Source: Toxorhynchites rutilus septentrionalis (Eukaryota; Arthropoda; Insecta; Diptera; Culicidae). Taken from it: a DNA stretch of 64,000 nucleotides. Positions within the stretch are counted from its first letter, which is position 1. Every line of letters starts with the position of its first letter. The position numbers and the translations under genes are program-made. Below, one piece after another: positions 33,676 through 44,845 of this stretch. The stretch lies in contig NC_073744.1 of the NCBI RefSeq assembly GCF_029784135.1, positions 75,495,935-75,559,934 of the forward strand, in the 5' to 3' direction. The notes beneath the pieces were generated by a model. It was not told the origin of the DNA and did no database searches. It worked only from the letters and a program-made list of their open reading frames with translations.

Positions 33676-34795
33676 AATAGAAAATAGAAAAAGAAAATAG
33701 AAAATAGAAAATAGAAAATAGAAAATAGAAAATAGAAAATAGAAAATAGAAAATAGAAAATAGAAAATAGAAAATAGAAAATAGAAAATAGAAAATAGAA
33801 AATAGAAAATAGAAAATAGAAAATAGAAAATAGAAAATAGAAAATAGAAAATAGAAAATAGAAAATAGAAAATAGAAAATAGAAAATAGAAAATAGAAAA
33901 TAGAAAATAGAAAATAGAAAATAGAAAATAGAAAATAGAAAATAGAAAATAGAAAATAGAAAATAGAAAATAGAAAATAGAAAATAGAAAATAGAAAATA
34001 GAAAATAGAACATAGAAAATAGAAAATAGAAAATAGAAAATAGAAAATATAAAATAGAAAATGGAAAATAGAAAATAGAAAATAGAAAATAGAAAATAGA
34101 AAATAGAAAATAGAAAATAGAAAATAGAAAATAGAAAATAGAAAATAGAAAATAGAAAATAGAAAATAGAAAATAGAAAATAGAAAATAGAAAATAGAAA
34201 ATAGAAAATAGAAAATAGAAAATAGAAAATAGAAAATAGAAAATAGAAAATAGAAAATAGAAAATAGAAAATAGAAAATAGAAAATAGAAAATAGAAAAT
34301 AGAAAATAGAAAATAGAAAATAGAAAATAGAAAATAGAAAATAGAAAATAGAAAATAGAAAATAGAAAATAGAAAATAGAAAATAGAAAATGGAAAATAG
34401 AAAATAGAAAATAGAAAATAGAAAATAGAAAATAGAAAATAGAAAATAGAAAATAGAAAATAGAAAATAGAAAATAGAAAATAGAAAATAGAAAATAGAA
34501 AATAGAAAATAGAAAATAGAAAATAGAAAATAGAAAATAGAAAATAGAAAATAGAAAATAGAAAATAGAAAATAGAAAATAGAAAATAGAAAATAGAAAA
34601 TAGAAAATAGAAAATAGAAAATAGAAAATAGAAAATAGAAAATAGAAAATAGAAAATAGAAAATAGAAAATAAAAAATAGAAAATAGAAAATAGAAAATA
34701 GAAAATAGAAAATAGAAAATAGAAAATAGAAAATAGAAAATAGAAAATAGAAAATAGAAAATAGAAAATAGAAAATAGAAAATAGAAAATGGAAA
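33676..34795. repeat. (TAGAAAA)n heptanucleotide array, about 1.1 kb
   Basis: Roughly 155-160 tandem copies of TAGAAAA with very few changes: CATAG near 34,011, a TATAAA unit near 34,048, TGGAAA near 34,061, 34,391 and 34,789, TAAAAA near 34,671. Such homogeneity over 1.1 kb indicates recent expansion. Because 7 is not a multiple of 3 and the unit lacks stops on the minus strand, frames of 379-426 codons (FYFLFSI repeated) arise there. They are not genes. Confidence 0.97.
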
Positions 34796-36219
34796 ATCGA
34801 AAACGCACAACCACGGGAGCCACTAAGCCAATGGAATCTAAATATGGAATTTGGAATTCGAATCTAGAATCGGGAATCTGAATCTGAGAAGGTCCCTTGT
34901 TTGTTCGACAGCAAGCTACCCGGAAACACAGGGGTGCAATATCTCATTATCTTGATCCATTCAAAAAATAATGACCATTTCGTAAAGGGGTTTCAACATT
35001 GTCGCTTTCTCATACCTCTTTATGCTCCGCCGAACGAGGATGACACCAAAACTACGCTACGATTGAATTGGATAGCGGAGGATATAATTCTCTCACAGCA
35101 AGAGTGAGCGGACACAGTTTACAACGAATGATGATGTTGATGATGATGCTTTCGTCCTTCTTGGTATGCAGCGGGCTTCATGCGTAATACTCCACAGGAA
35201 ACCTTCGAAGGGAGCCGAGCATTGATGGCGACTGCTGTTGGTGAAAAGCCATCGAAATGAAAGACCAGACGGGTAACCGCAAGATTGCTTTCGGCTGATT
35301 CATTGCAGAAGATGAGAATGTGAAATGAAACGCAATCATGAAGCGAAAAACAATCACAAAAGTAACTTCAAAGCTGGGCTTCATTTTGTTATTAGGCATA
35401 ATGAGGTCTTCTATCAACGTGCTTCGCATTCTATTCGAGGCGCCACTTCTGCACTATGCTTCAAACAACGGCATTTTATGTTTGCAGCCCAACGAAACAA
35501 TAACCGGTCGTGTATAACCTAGAAAACCCAAATGGCCAGTTGACTATTTGGTCATCGCGCTTGTCTACTTTGTTGAATCAAGGGTTCATTAAATTTAACG
35601 AACGTCCACCCGATCGCCAAACCTAGAGTGGCCCTTCACCATCAGGAGGGAAGATGGATCCTATAATGGTAAAAAATTCGCTCCAGTTGTGTTTTGCATA
35701 CACCACGCCGGAACCATGGAAGAAGGTACACGGGTCAGCAGCAACAACATGACTGTTAGATGAGAATGAGAGCAATACGGAAAAATTGCCAGCCTATGCG
35801 CGGGGAAATCTATTTCTTTCACGTCCACCCACGACTTTTCGCAGATTTGCCTTTATCACTAACGCTCGCCTACTTTCTATTGGGTTAGCGTGTTTTCTGT
35901 TTGCTTGTTTTTAGGTTTTTTTTCTCAACCTTTGTGTTGCTTCATTTTCACCAGTTTAGTAAATGGAACTTAATTCGAATGGCCCTTTTCCTCCATTCTT
36001 TATTCGATTCTTTCATGCTCGGTTCGTCCAGAGAGGATGAACATGGATATTGTTAAAGATGGCTGTGCAGTTAGTAAGATTCGACGATAAAATGATAAAC
36101 ATGCGTTGAAGTAAAGTTTTATTTTATGTTCTACACTATTTGAATACCATCACTTTCGAAATAGGCTCCTTCGTCATGTAGATACAACTTCCAACAATCT
36201 ATTGATTATTCTACATCTA
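34796..36219. other. Unassigned, no gene seen
   Basis: About 1.4 kb. Short GATGAT run near 35,128-35,150; otherwise no repeats recognised. Frames at 34,901-35,107, 35,178-35,429 and 35,325-35,522 lack domain features. Confidence 0.45.
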
Positions 36220-37125
36220 AAATTAATTTTTAGCACATGTTTTGGCATCCCGTTTTTTTTACATTAAATGTGCCTAAAATAAAAGGAAATACGTAACTCT
36301 CCCATACTGGTATATTATTTGTATAATATACCAGCTGACCGGCAAACTTCGTCCCGCCCAAAATTTAAATGTATGGAAACCCCCCTTTAGAGAGGGGGAG
36401 GAGTGTCCAACTACGATAGAAAAGTTCATCAATCCGTAAAACCTCTATATGCTAAGTTTGATTCCATTTGTTTGATTAGTTCTCGAGTAGTTTAGCACCC
36501 TTTCCCCCTCTTTATAGAGGAGAAAGGAGTGTCAAACCACCATAGAAACATTTATTGCTCCCTAAAACCTCCATATGCCAAATTTGGTTCCATTTGCTTG
36601 ATTAGTTCTCGAGTTAAGCAGAAATTTGTGTTTCATTTCTATGACAGCCCCCCCCCCCTTTGAGAGGAGGGAGAAATCTCGAACTATCATAAAAAACTTC
36701 CTCGACTCCAAAAACCCCTACATACCAATTTTTATGTCGATCGGTTCTGTAGTTTCCGAGTCCATAAGAATCAGACAGACAGACAGCGAAACAAGAGACA
36801 CATTGAAGCTTTTCGCATACTTTGCCACATACACGGCCCAAACCGAGAAAGATATAGATTCACGTTTATGCTATCCTTTTTATTCTTAGAAAACACTTTC
36901 CAACTTCATTCTATAATCAGGTATAATATTATCACGCATTTATGCAACAGCACCAGTGACTATGTGGATAGCGTAATCGTAAAACAGCCTTGCATTCCAG
37001 GTTCGATCCCCGTTGACATCGTTTGGATTTTTTTGGGTACAATCCCAAGCTGATGTTCAGTCTGAGAGAAAGAGATGTCTGCTCCCATATGCTTGTAAGT
37101 ATTATGACAAAAATATGAACATCTC
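36220..37125 (+). mobile_element. Composite tRNA-headed repeat, copy 1 (interrupted)
   Basis: The 5' part (TTAGCACATGTTTTGGCATC onward) and the 3' part match the copies at 39,510-39,983 and 55,885-56,395. The 3' part holds a pol III-like A box (GTGGATAGCG) and B box (GGTTCGATCCC) at about 36,963-37,012, then a run CTGAGAGAAAGAGATG and TGCTCCCATA. The element is broken at 36,337 by a copy of the 141-bp-repeat family, after which it resumes at about 36,787 with GCGAAACAAGAGACACATTG. Confidence 0.75.
36337..36786 (+). mobile_element. Short copy of the 141-bp-repeat family, nested
   Basis: Begins GACCGGCAAACTTCGTCCCG, contains about two internal units (CCCCCCTTTAGAGAGGGGG, AGTTCTCGAG, GAAATTTGTGTTTCAT) and ends ATCGGTTCTGTAGTTTCCGA...AGACAGACAGACAG. 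It interrupts the composite tRNA-headed repeat. The start gives a likely 5' end for the family, which is absent from the larger copy at 32.3-33.4 kb. Confidence 0.75.
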
Positions 37126-39509
37126 CAATGCTAAATAAATAATTCTTTTGCTAAATATTGGAAGTTTGACTGCAACTGTTATTTACGACCATTTTCAACT
37201 CATTTATGTGTACTCATTAAAAAGTAGTCCAGAAAGAAAAACACGAGAAAAACAGATGTTGCAGGATATCCTGATTGGATTCTCATCGATAATTTCCATA
37301 TATATCATTCCGAACAACGTTTTCGTTTTCTGTTGAACACCGACTGAATCCATTATTCATTTCTTTTTCTAAATGAACAAAAGCAGAACAATTTGGCGTT
37401 TCTATGGCAATGGTGTTGTTATGAGCACTAGTAATGCTTATGAGAAGCTATAACTGTAACATTTTATGATCCCTATATTTCGCCTTTTTAGCATTCTATG
37501 CGCTCTATATGGGCATATAGAGCATAGCATTTGTTCAATGTTGTATATGTGGATATTGTGTTGATTTAGGGCTATTGCTTAATTCTCACGATTTACCTTC
37601 AAAGGATACACTAGTGAACTAAACATTCCCTTTTTCTCTCTAATTACAGGTATCTACCAAAGGCGTCGTTAACTTTGTGATTACTGGAATGAAGTTCTAT
37701 AAACAGGTAGACTATATTAACTATGCGTCAACATGTTCAGTATATAGACAAATCGCTATTTTGCCAGATTTTTTTGTCATATTTATTGTTTATGTCATAT
37801 TTATTGTTTTTATTATTTAGCCGAAAATCAGTCGATTTGAGCCGTTTTTTAAACCTTGTACACAAAGTGGCATCTACCAATAATCATATTTTTTACTATC
37901 TTATTGACCAAACGCGACTGTTTTTATTTACATTGGCGTATCCAAAATCATTGTCCTTTATTTATTTAATATTATATATTCATATATTTTTATTAGAATA
38001 CTGTTTGACGAATAGAGATGCCGTATCAGATGGATCGAAATGAAGATTTGCATTTTTCAAAAATGAAAAATGCCTAAAAAATACGTTCTTGAATTATAAC
38101 TAATTTCATATCATGAAAATAACGCTTGTAAAATAATTGAAATACATACTGCTGCTGAACTTCACAATAAATCCCAGCAAACATTAAATCGTTAGCTTGG
38201 CATAGTCTAAGTCGCATATGAAGTGAGATCGAGTCACAATTATATATAATGTTAATCTAAGTATACATTGTATATATGTAAAATCGTATAAAATGCTAAA
38301 ACCCCCAAATTAATTATCATTACAGATTAAGTCGTAGTTCGGTATAACAAGCATTGGCTTTATGATATACACTATCGTAAAATCGATCTAAACGACATCA
38401 TGTGATCGGTATTCAATCACACCAGACTAAGTGACATAATTATGAATTCGAGTAAATTGAACTCAAAGTTGGAAGCCGTGTGGTTTTAGTAGCTATCAAT
38501 CATTCTCTCCAATTGTTTTTCTACAGCTCTTAGTTACTTTTTAACAAGCTCGTGTAGTTATACTATTACAGAAAAAAGCCTCTTTAAGGTCAATCAAGAG
38601 GGTTTTATGACAGGTCATGTGTTCTTGGTCCGTTCTGACAATCGTTTGACGAAATCATATCATTTTGATGAAATCATATCATTTCTGTACTTCAAAATGT
38701 ACAATTCTTGATTTTCTAAAAAAAAAAGGTTTCAAAGACAAACGGATTTGCGTGATTTTGAAAAAGAGTACTGGCAGTCAATCAAAGACCACGGTTGGAT
38801 TTGAAATCGATCATGAAGATTTTAGTAATTTCAATTTTTTTACTCTCTGGCACTTGGTTCACTCTGTCAGAACAAGATATAATAATGTATTCGATCAACT
38901 TTTAAAACTATAAATTGTCTGAACATATTATACATTGTGTTTCAATATGAATTACTTCATCGTGTTTATTGCGGGGAAAAAACAATATTTCATTTGGAAT
39001 TCCTTCCATTTTCTGGTTGGCAGAAAACGTGGCTTCTCTCTGGTCGCTATGATCGTGTGCACTTCGTCTATTATCAGTTTTTGCTGATCAATCAGAATTA
39101 ACACTAGTGTGATCTGATAAAAGAAAATGTAGGTTGAGAAATTCTTGATTATTTGCTACTATCAACTCATTTTTCCTTATTTTTTTACTTAGTCCGGTCT
39201 GACTTCATACCGACCATGTATGCATCTCAGACAAATGCAGTTCGCAAATCGCATAAACATATAGGCTTCTATTCCAGGAGAGACGAGTCGAGAAGACGAG
39301 CGCTGGTCTTGTTTGGTTCCATATTCCAGAACCCGAGCTCGACTAAAAACAGACGAATAGCTCGTCTGACTCGACTGTTCGGCCGCAGTCGCTGGCGCAT
39401 CGGTCGAGTCGTCGCCTAAACCCGAACTAGCGTTGGCAAACACATTCCATCTACGGCATAAAAAATGCTTTTTCGTGTGCTACAAATAAAAGCACCTTTT
39501 TCAAAAGCT
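37126..39509. other. Unassigned, no gene seen
   Basis: About 2.4 kb of AT-rich DNA. A 20-bp phrase (TGTCATATTTATTGTTT-type) is duplicated at 37,775-37,810. Weak inverted motifs near 39,280-39,410 (GACGAG/CTCGTC) have counterparts near 40,970-41,005. No gene recognised. Confidence 0.45.
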
Positions 39510-39983
39510 TTAAAATGTTTGTATGTATGGGAGCAGACATATCTTTGTATCAGACTGAACGTCAGCTTGGGATTGTACACAAAAAAAAAGTCCAAACGGT
39601 GTCAACGGTGGTCGAAGCAAGGCCGGCTGTTTAACACGACCACGCTATCCACATAACCACAGGTGCTGTTGCATAAATGCGTGATAATATTACACCTAAT
39701 TATAAAATGAAGTTGGAAAGTGTTTTCTAAGAGTAAAAAGGAGAGCATAATCGTGAATCTATATCTTTGTCAGTCTGGGTCGATGTGGCAAAGTATGCGA
39801 ATAGCTTTAATGCGTGATTATTTGCAATGTGTCTCCTGTTTCGTTCGTTCATATTGCTCTTATATTGCCATAGCATATATATTATACAAATGGTGTACCA
39901 GTATAGAAGAGTAGCACAGTTTCTATTATTTTGAAGCCCATTTAATGTGATAAATCGGGATGCCAAAACATGTGCTAAAAACA
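39510..39983 (-). mobile_element. Composite tRNA-headed repeat, copy 2
   Basis: The uninterrupted minus-strand version of the element at 36.2 kb: from GCACATGTTTTGGCATCCC (near 39,975) to the TGCTCCCATACATACAAAC tail (near 39,515). The tRNA-like head (GTGGATAGCG; B box degraded) lies in the second half. A separate SINE is inserted at its edge, at 39,995. Confidence 0.75.
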
Positions 39984-39994
39984 AATTTTGGGTG

Positions 39995-40157
39995 GTGGAG
40001 GCGATCTGGCGTAGTGGTAACATCCATGCCTCTCACGCTAAAGGTCACGAGTTCAATTCTCACTCCCGACATTCTTCCAAAAATGGAAGTAAAAAGTGAC
40101 GAACCAGCCAAATGAGTTGAAAATCACTATAATACAGATAATAAAAAAAATAAAACT
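39995..40157 (+). mobile_element. Short tRNA-derived SINE with 11-bp target duplication
   Basis: The head carries an A box (TGGCGTAGTGGTAACA) and a B box (GGTCACGAGTTCAATTC). The body is short and ends in an AATAAAAAAAATAAAACT tail. AATTTTGGGTG flanks it perfectly on both sides (39,984-39,994 and 40,158-40,168). Only 163 bp long and with clean boundaries, so it is a fairly recent insertion. It needs a LINE partner for movement; none can be assigned. Confidence 0.9.
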
Positions 40158-40168
40158 AATTTTGGGTG

Positions 40169-41361
40169 TAGTTTGTTTGATGTGTTTGTTCACCTTGTTG
40201 ATTTGAAGCATCTGTATTTCTTTATTCCGTTTTTATGTTCAGAAACTGTTTCATGGTTAGAATTGCATAAGCAATGCACAGCAACCATCAAGTCCAATTC
40301 AGTATTTGTAGAATTTCACAGATTTTCAAATGGGCATTTGCCAGGGTACTGCTTTGAATATATTACACGGCACGAAAAGTGCCTTGACAGTCATATTTAA
40401 CGAAAATGAATAATTAAAAATTCAATTTTTGAGCAGTTTTGATAAACCAAACTGTTTTTTACTGATTTATATTAATGCGTTTTGTTTGTAGTATCTAGAT
40501 GTTTTAAATTATATTGCTATGAATGTGAAACACACTAGACTACTTTATTGTACAACTGTTAAGGGTTAAGGAAAACACATGCAAATAGATTTAAACTGTT
40601 CTTTGGAAATTCGTTGATTAGGTGATCAAAAATTGCCCCCAAAAAACGACAATAACGACACATCTGAGTGATGAAACCATATTCTGGAAGGAAAAAGTAT
40701 CAATGAAACAAAAAGATATATAAAACTTATTACTCTTTCTCATGATTTCAAAATTTTGGCGCTGAGATAAAAGTCTCGATTGATCAGTTTTAGAAATGTT
40801 TGTTCAATGCTTTTGGGTTTTCTCGAAATAAAAACATGTCTTCACATCTGACATCACTGATCGTACCGAGAAAAAGTAACAGAAGTCTTTCCAGTCTACC
40901 AAATAAAACATCCCAATGAAACTCGTGTACAGGAATAGGAAATTTTGCTCGACTCAACAGTGACTGGAGCAGAGACGAGACGAGACGAATTGCTCGTCTC
41001 GTCATATAGAATAGGACCCATAATTTGAATCAATTTAGTACTGCGAAAAATCGCAGAACATGCTATGGGAAATCGTTCAACAGAAAACGTATTAGAACGT
41101 ATTTGACAACATATTAGGAATGTGCCACATCAAGATCCGCGATGACGTATGTACAGTGTCGACGTCTGGTGGCGATACGGTAATTTAGGGAGGCAAATTT
41201 ATCTCTATACCAGATCAGCAGGCCCGGAAGCAGCTTTAAATTGTTAAAACTTGAATGAAATTACTTCGTGTTATTTGATTACTGAAACACGTAGCACTGG
41301 ACCTTACTTAACAATTTTTATTTTAGTTTTCATGATATTTTAACTAAAACACAATCGGTAA
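40169..41361. other. Unassigned, no gene seen
   Basis: AT-rich sequence. A GAGACGAGACGAGACGAATT / TCGTCTCGTC stretch near 40,972-41,005 forms a short hairpin. No coding features. Confidence 0.45.
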
Positions 41362-41847
41362 CGATTGTGTCACATTTACCCGAAACCGACTCACCCGAAT
41401 GACAGTTACCCGAAAGATATTCACCCGAATTCCACTCACCCGAATGTAACAAATACCCGAAAGCGACAGCTACCCGAATGTAACATCTTCCCGAATGTAA
41501 CATCTACCCGAATTGACACTTACCCGAATGCGACATTTACCCGAATGCAACAATTACCCGAATGTAACATATACCCGAAAGCGACACTTACCCAAAAGAA
41601 GGATATATTCAAACAATACACAAGTTTTACTATATTTGTATATTTAATTCTGATCAGTGTTATATAAAGATCATATTTGTCTCATACCTTCATTTCCATT
41701 CAAAAAGTATTTTTCGTGGGAAGTACAATTCGAGAAATAGTGGCATTTAATAAAATCTTTTTCAAAAAAATTAAAAGTGAAAGAAGGCTGTTTTATAACG
41801 TATTATTAAATCCATCCATTCTTATGGATGACGCAGCCCATTTACGA

Positions 41848-41972
41848 GCGTCGGACGCCATACGTTTATCTGGTGCATCACGTTTGCAACCAGGCAATCA
41901 AAATGCATGACATGCATAATTAACCGGGCAAACGTAATGCACCAGGTAAACGTATGCAGTCCGACGCTCGCT
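41848..41972. mobile_element. Small hairpin element inside the preceding element
   Basis: The arm CGAGCGTCGGACGCCATACG (41,847 on) is repeated inverted at the end of the segment (CGTATGCAGTCCGACGCTCG). The match continues through GTTTATCTGGTGCAT for about 45 bp per arm. About 125 bp in all, with no coding capacity. Confidence 0.65.
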
Positions 41973-42056
41973 AACGCTCGGTCGGACCTGACTAAAGGAT
42001 CGTCTCCTATGTTTCAAACAAACCGGGCAATCGGTGGAACACAGGTTTGCTTGCGA
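41973..42056. repeat. Unit shared with the MITE at 8.9 kb
   Basis: GACTAAAGGATCGTC, ACCGGGCAATCGGTGGAACA and CAGGTTTGCTTGCG occur in the same order at 8,970-9,045. The two loci therefore carry copies of one element family, here joined to a GC-rich tail (42,057-42,145). Confidence 0.75.
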
Positions 42057-42818
42057 GAGGCCGCCGCTTCCGACGGCGGGTCGGCGGCCACTCGGATTGC
42101 GTCACCTCGGCGGCTTGGTGCCGCCTCGATTCCTTATCCTCGTTAAATGGGGATTTCATCACGAAATAATAAACTCATGATAAAAATTGCGCTGCGGCGG
42201 CAAATACGTAAGTACCATTTTTTCTTATCTATTCTTTTCACATTTTCATTAAAAACTTTTATGTTAAAGTTACCTGTTTAATTTTCGGAATATTTCATAA
42301 CCCATGCTCATTTCTGAATGATCTCTTGGTCTTAAAGAGCAATACGGAAAGGAAAGAAGACAGCATGTCAATTGTGCCTACACTAATTTCTAAAAATGAC
42401 ACAGCGAAGTCTTCAACATCTTTTTCGAATTTCCTCATTACAATTTCTCAGTTTACTTCGTAACTTCCTAACAGCAGATTCGACAAAACTCATAAACTGA
42501 TTTATCGGAATTTTTCCTTCTTCATTCGGGTAAACATCCCATTCGGGTAAATGTCGCATTCGGGTAAACGTTGCATTCGGGTAAATGTTCATTCGGGTAA
42601 ATGTCCATTCGGGTATATGTTGCATTCGGGTATTTGTTACATTCGGGTATGCGTTACATTCGGGTAAATGTGCTTCGGGTAAACGTGTTTCGGGTGAATG
42701 GGACACAACCATCGGTAACTAGGAATGACGTATCCTTTTGGATCTCGTTCGAATCACATGTACGAGTTTTGACTGCTCTAGAATTATATTTCAGATAGCC
42801 ATGTGTGATAGTTGCTAG

Positions 42819-43624
42819 TTGCATGATGTTAAGCTGTACATTTGTTCTCTCAATACCGCGGTCGAAGAAATGGCTCAGGTAATTAACTCTGATCTTGAGA
42901 ATATCAGTCATTGGTCAGAACGTAACCTACTCCCTATTAATACTTCCAAAACAAAAGTTATGTTTATAAGTAGGCGTCAGAGACCACCTTCTTTGCCAAG
43001 TATCCTTCTCAACAATGAAGTTCTTGATTATGTTGACAGAGTTTCCAACTTAGGAGTTGTTTTTCAGTACGATCTAGAATGGGATGCTCATATTAATACG
43101 CAATGCTCAAAAATTTATGCTGGCCCACGCCACTTGAGACTTACTACAAGTATGCTGTCTGCTACAGTTAAAATCAAATTTGTTCAAGTCTCTCCTGCTT
43201 CCTCACTTCACTTATGGCCTGGAACTAACATCGAATGCTTCTGCAGCTGCTCTCGAGAGTTTGAGGATTGCGCTAAATGGGTGTGTTAGATGGATATTCG
43301 GTATAAATACATTTTCCCGAGTTTCTCATCTTCATCATCGGCTACTGGGATGTTCTTTTCAGAATTTTCTTAATATACGTTACATTCTTTTTCTATTTAG
43401 AATAACCCATCATGGTCCATTATACCTTTTTTAAAAGCTTACTTCTTTTAGAGGCACGCGAACCCGAAACTTTGTTCTGCCACAAGTTAATACTTCTCAT
43501 TTTAGAGAGTCATTCTTCGTGCGAGCGATTATTCTGTGGAACCAGCTTCCAGCTGAAATAAAAACCATTAGTTCACGCGGCCGGTTCAATCGAAAATGCA
43601 TAGATTGGCTAGAAGGAAGAAATT
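42819..43624 (+). pseudogene. LINE reverse transcriptase, C-terminal (thumb and tail) part
   Basis: First block, open to 43,180: DVKLYICSLNTAVEEMAQVI (just after the lost catalytic ADD), then WSERNLLPINTSKTKVMFIS and DRVSNLGVVFQYDLEWDAHI. A frameshift near 43,175 moves the path to LLLPHFTYGLELTSNASAAA, ESLRIALNGCVRWIFGINTF. A further break near 43,430 leads to FVRAIILWNQLPAEIKTISS and the end. This is the typical thumb/C-terminal order of I/jockey-group reverse transcriptases. No catalytic residues remain. Confidence 0.8.
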
Positions 43625-43773
43625 AGAAATTAGAAATTTTATATAAAATAGTTATTCATTAAATTCTGATCCAAAATTTAAGATGTGGTCGTATAGAATC
43701 CGATTGCAAAATTTAAAAAGGAGAAGTCCTTACTCTGCAAGTATATATTGGTGAATAAATAAATAAATAATAA
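42819..43773 (+). mobile_element. 5'-truncated LINE with 3' end
   Basis: Contains the end of a reverse transcriptase frame plus a 3' UTR of about 150 bp ending in TGAATAAATAAATAAATAAT. It starts just after the array element at 41.4-42.7 kb. The 3' tail type (TGAATAAATAAATAA) resembles that of the jockey/CR1-like LINE at 24.9 kb, but the protein is a different family. Confidence 0.8.
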
Positions 43774-44204
43774 TCCAAACAACCGGAGTACGAACCCCAT
43801 CGGAGAAATTTTCTTAACCGTCACCACCTCGTTTTAAATATTTATATTCCTCCCAGTAAAGGTCAATTGAATAATTTCTATTTCTACTATTACTTCTTTC
43901 GAGAGGAAATAAAAATAGTTATACCCTAACGAGTATTTATCGCCATTTGTTTTTTTTTCTATGTGTATAATAAGTCGTATACACGTATAACCACACTAGA
44001 TGTATGTATAAGTCGTTTATTCATCCTAATTAGTTCGCAAATATTTGTCATGCATGTTTGCATTCTTTATGCATTAGATTTACATACCAGAAAAGTAGTG
44101 AAAAATCAATGGTAAAGCTGGAATTGATCTACATCTGATTGGAATTAAAATGAGAGTGGTGTCATCTATTATCGATCCCGTCAGAAAAAGTAAATTTCAG
44201 ATTT
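43774..44204. other. Unassigned, no gene seen
   Basis: AT-rich sequence, no repeat or gene recognised. Confidence 0.45.
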
Positions 44205-44455
44205 ATTGATTTTTTTGTATTATAGAGGCTTTAAATTACGAAGTTCATTCATTTTAGCCCTTAAAAAGGACCAGAAGATCGATAAATGGAGAGTCCTGGG
44301 AATGGAACCGCGATCGCTCGCTTCATAAGCGGAGTAGCATCCGATGTGGCTTCCGTAGCGACAATTTCGCCGGAGAACGGGAATGTTCGAAATTATTTAT
44401 AAAAAAATAATGTGGGCGGGACGGAGTTCATCGGTTCTGCTAGTTATTAGATAAA
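44205..44455 (-). mobile_element. tRNA-headed SINE-like element
   Basis: On the minus strand it begins AACTCCGTCCCGCCCACATT, followed by a tRNA-like stretch with a plausible A box (TACGGAAGCCACATCGG) and B box (GCGGTTCCATTCC). It ends with TTTTTAAGGGCTAAAATG and TTTAAAGCCTCTATAATAC. The tail motif AAGCCTCTATAATNC recurs at 61,235 (plus) and near 62,010 (minus). The opening GTCCCGCCCA recalls the 5' end of the 36,337 element. Boundaries are approximate. Confidence 0.6.
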
Positions 44456-44622
44456 ATTGATTGTTGGTAAGTCTCATTTAACGTTTTATATAACCTTTCA
44501 TGTAAAATTTCATGTAGATTAATTTTTTCCATTAATTTTCTTGCAAAGTATTGCAACTTTATAATTTTCTTAAAATACATATTTTCATTTTCTTCAATCT
44601 TGAGTTCATTTCAAAAAATATA

Positions 44623-44845
44623 CAGTAGAACTCCGATTATCAGCGGAATTGAGCGGCAAAGTTATTGCGGATAATAAAAATAGCGATAACGCAATATATA
44701 ATAAGGACTGAAAAAGAGGTGCAAACGCAAAAAAAAATATTTAACTGGAAAACTATGTTTGATTTATACAGAAATCATTAAAAAATACTTCTGTAAAGTC
44801 GCTTATATCAGTGGTCAGATAATGTGAAAGATAATCGAGATATAT
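44623..44845. mobile_element. Pogo-like MITE, right end lost
   Basis: Starts CAGTAGAACTCCGATTATCA after a TA. It shares interior phrases (TACAGAAATNATTAAA, CCAGTGGNC) with the complete element at 57,785-58,103, so both belong to one family. No inverted right end is found; the copy fades out near 44,845. Confidence 0.65.

Larger units (their letters stand above)
41362..42711. mobile_element. Element bounded by inverted arrays of an ACCCGAATG motif
   Basis: The left boundary (ACGATTGTGTCACATTTACC) and the reverse complement of the right boundary (GATGGTTGTGTCCCATTCACC) are alike. From each end the motif ACCCGAATG is iterated every 15-19 bp: about 14 units at 41,379-41,600 and about 11 inverted units at 42,520-42,700. 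The core of about 0.9 kb contains a small hairpin element and sequence shared with 8.9-9.05 kb, but no transposase. Iterated subterminal motifs are typical transposase-binding arrays of DNA transposons. Class not known. Confidence 0.75.

Noticed and set aside
33543..34823. Minus-strand frames of 379 and 426 codons rich in FYFLFSI
   Set aside because: They are translations of the (TAGAAAA)n array, which has no stop on that strand.
41367..42711. Protein-coding frames with repeated PNATFTRM-like peptides
   Set aside because: They are translations of the ACCCGAATG motif array on each side of the element.
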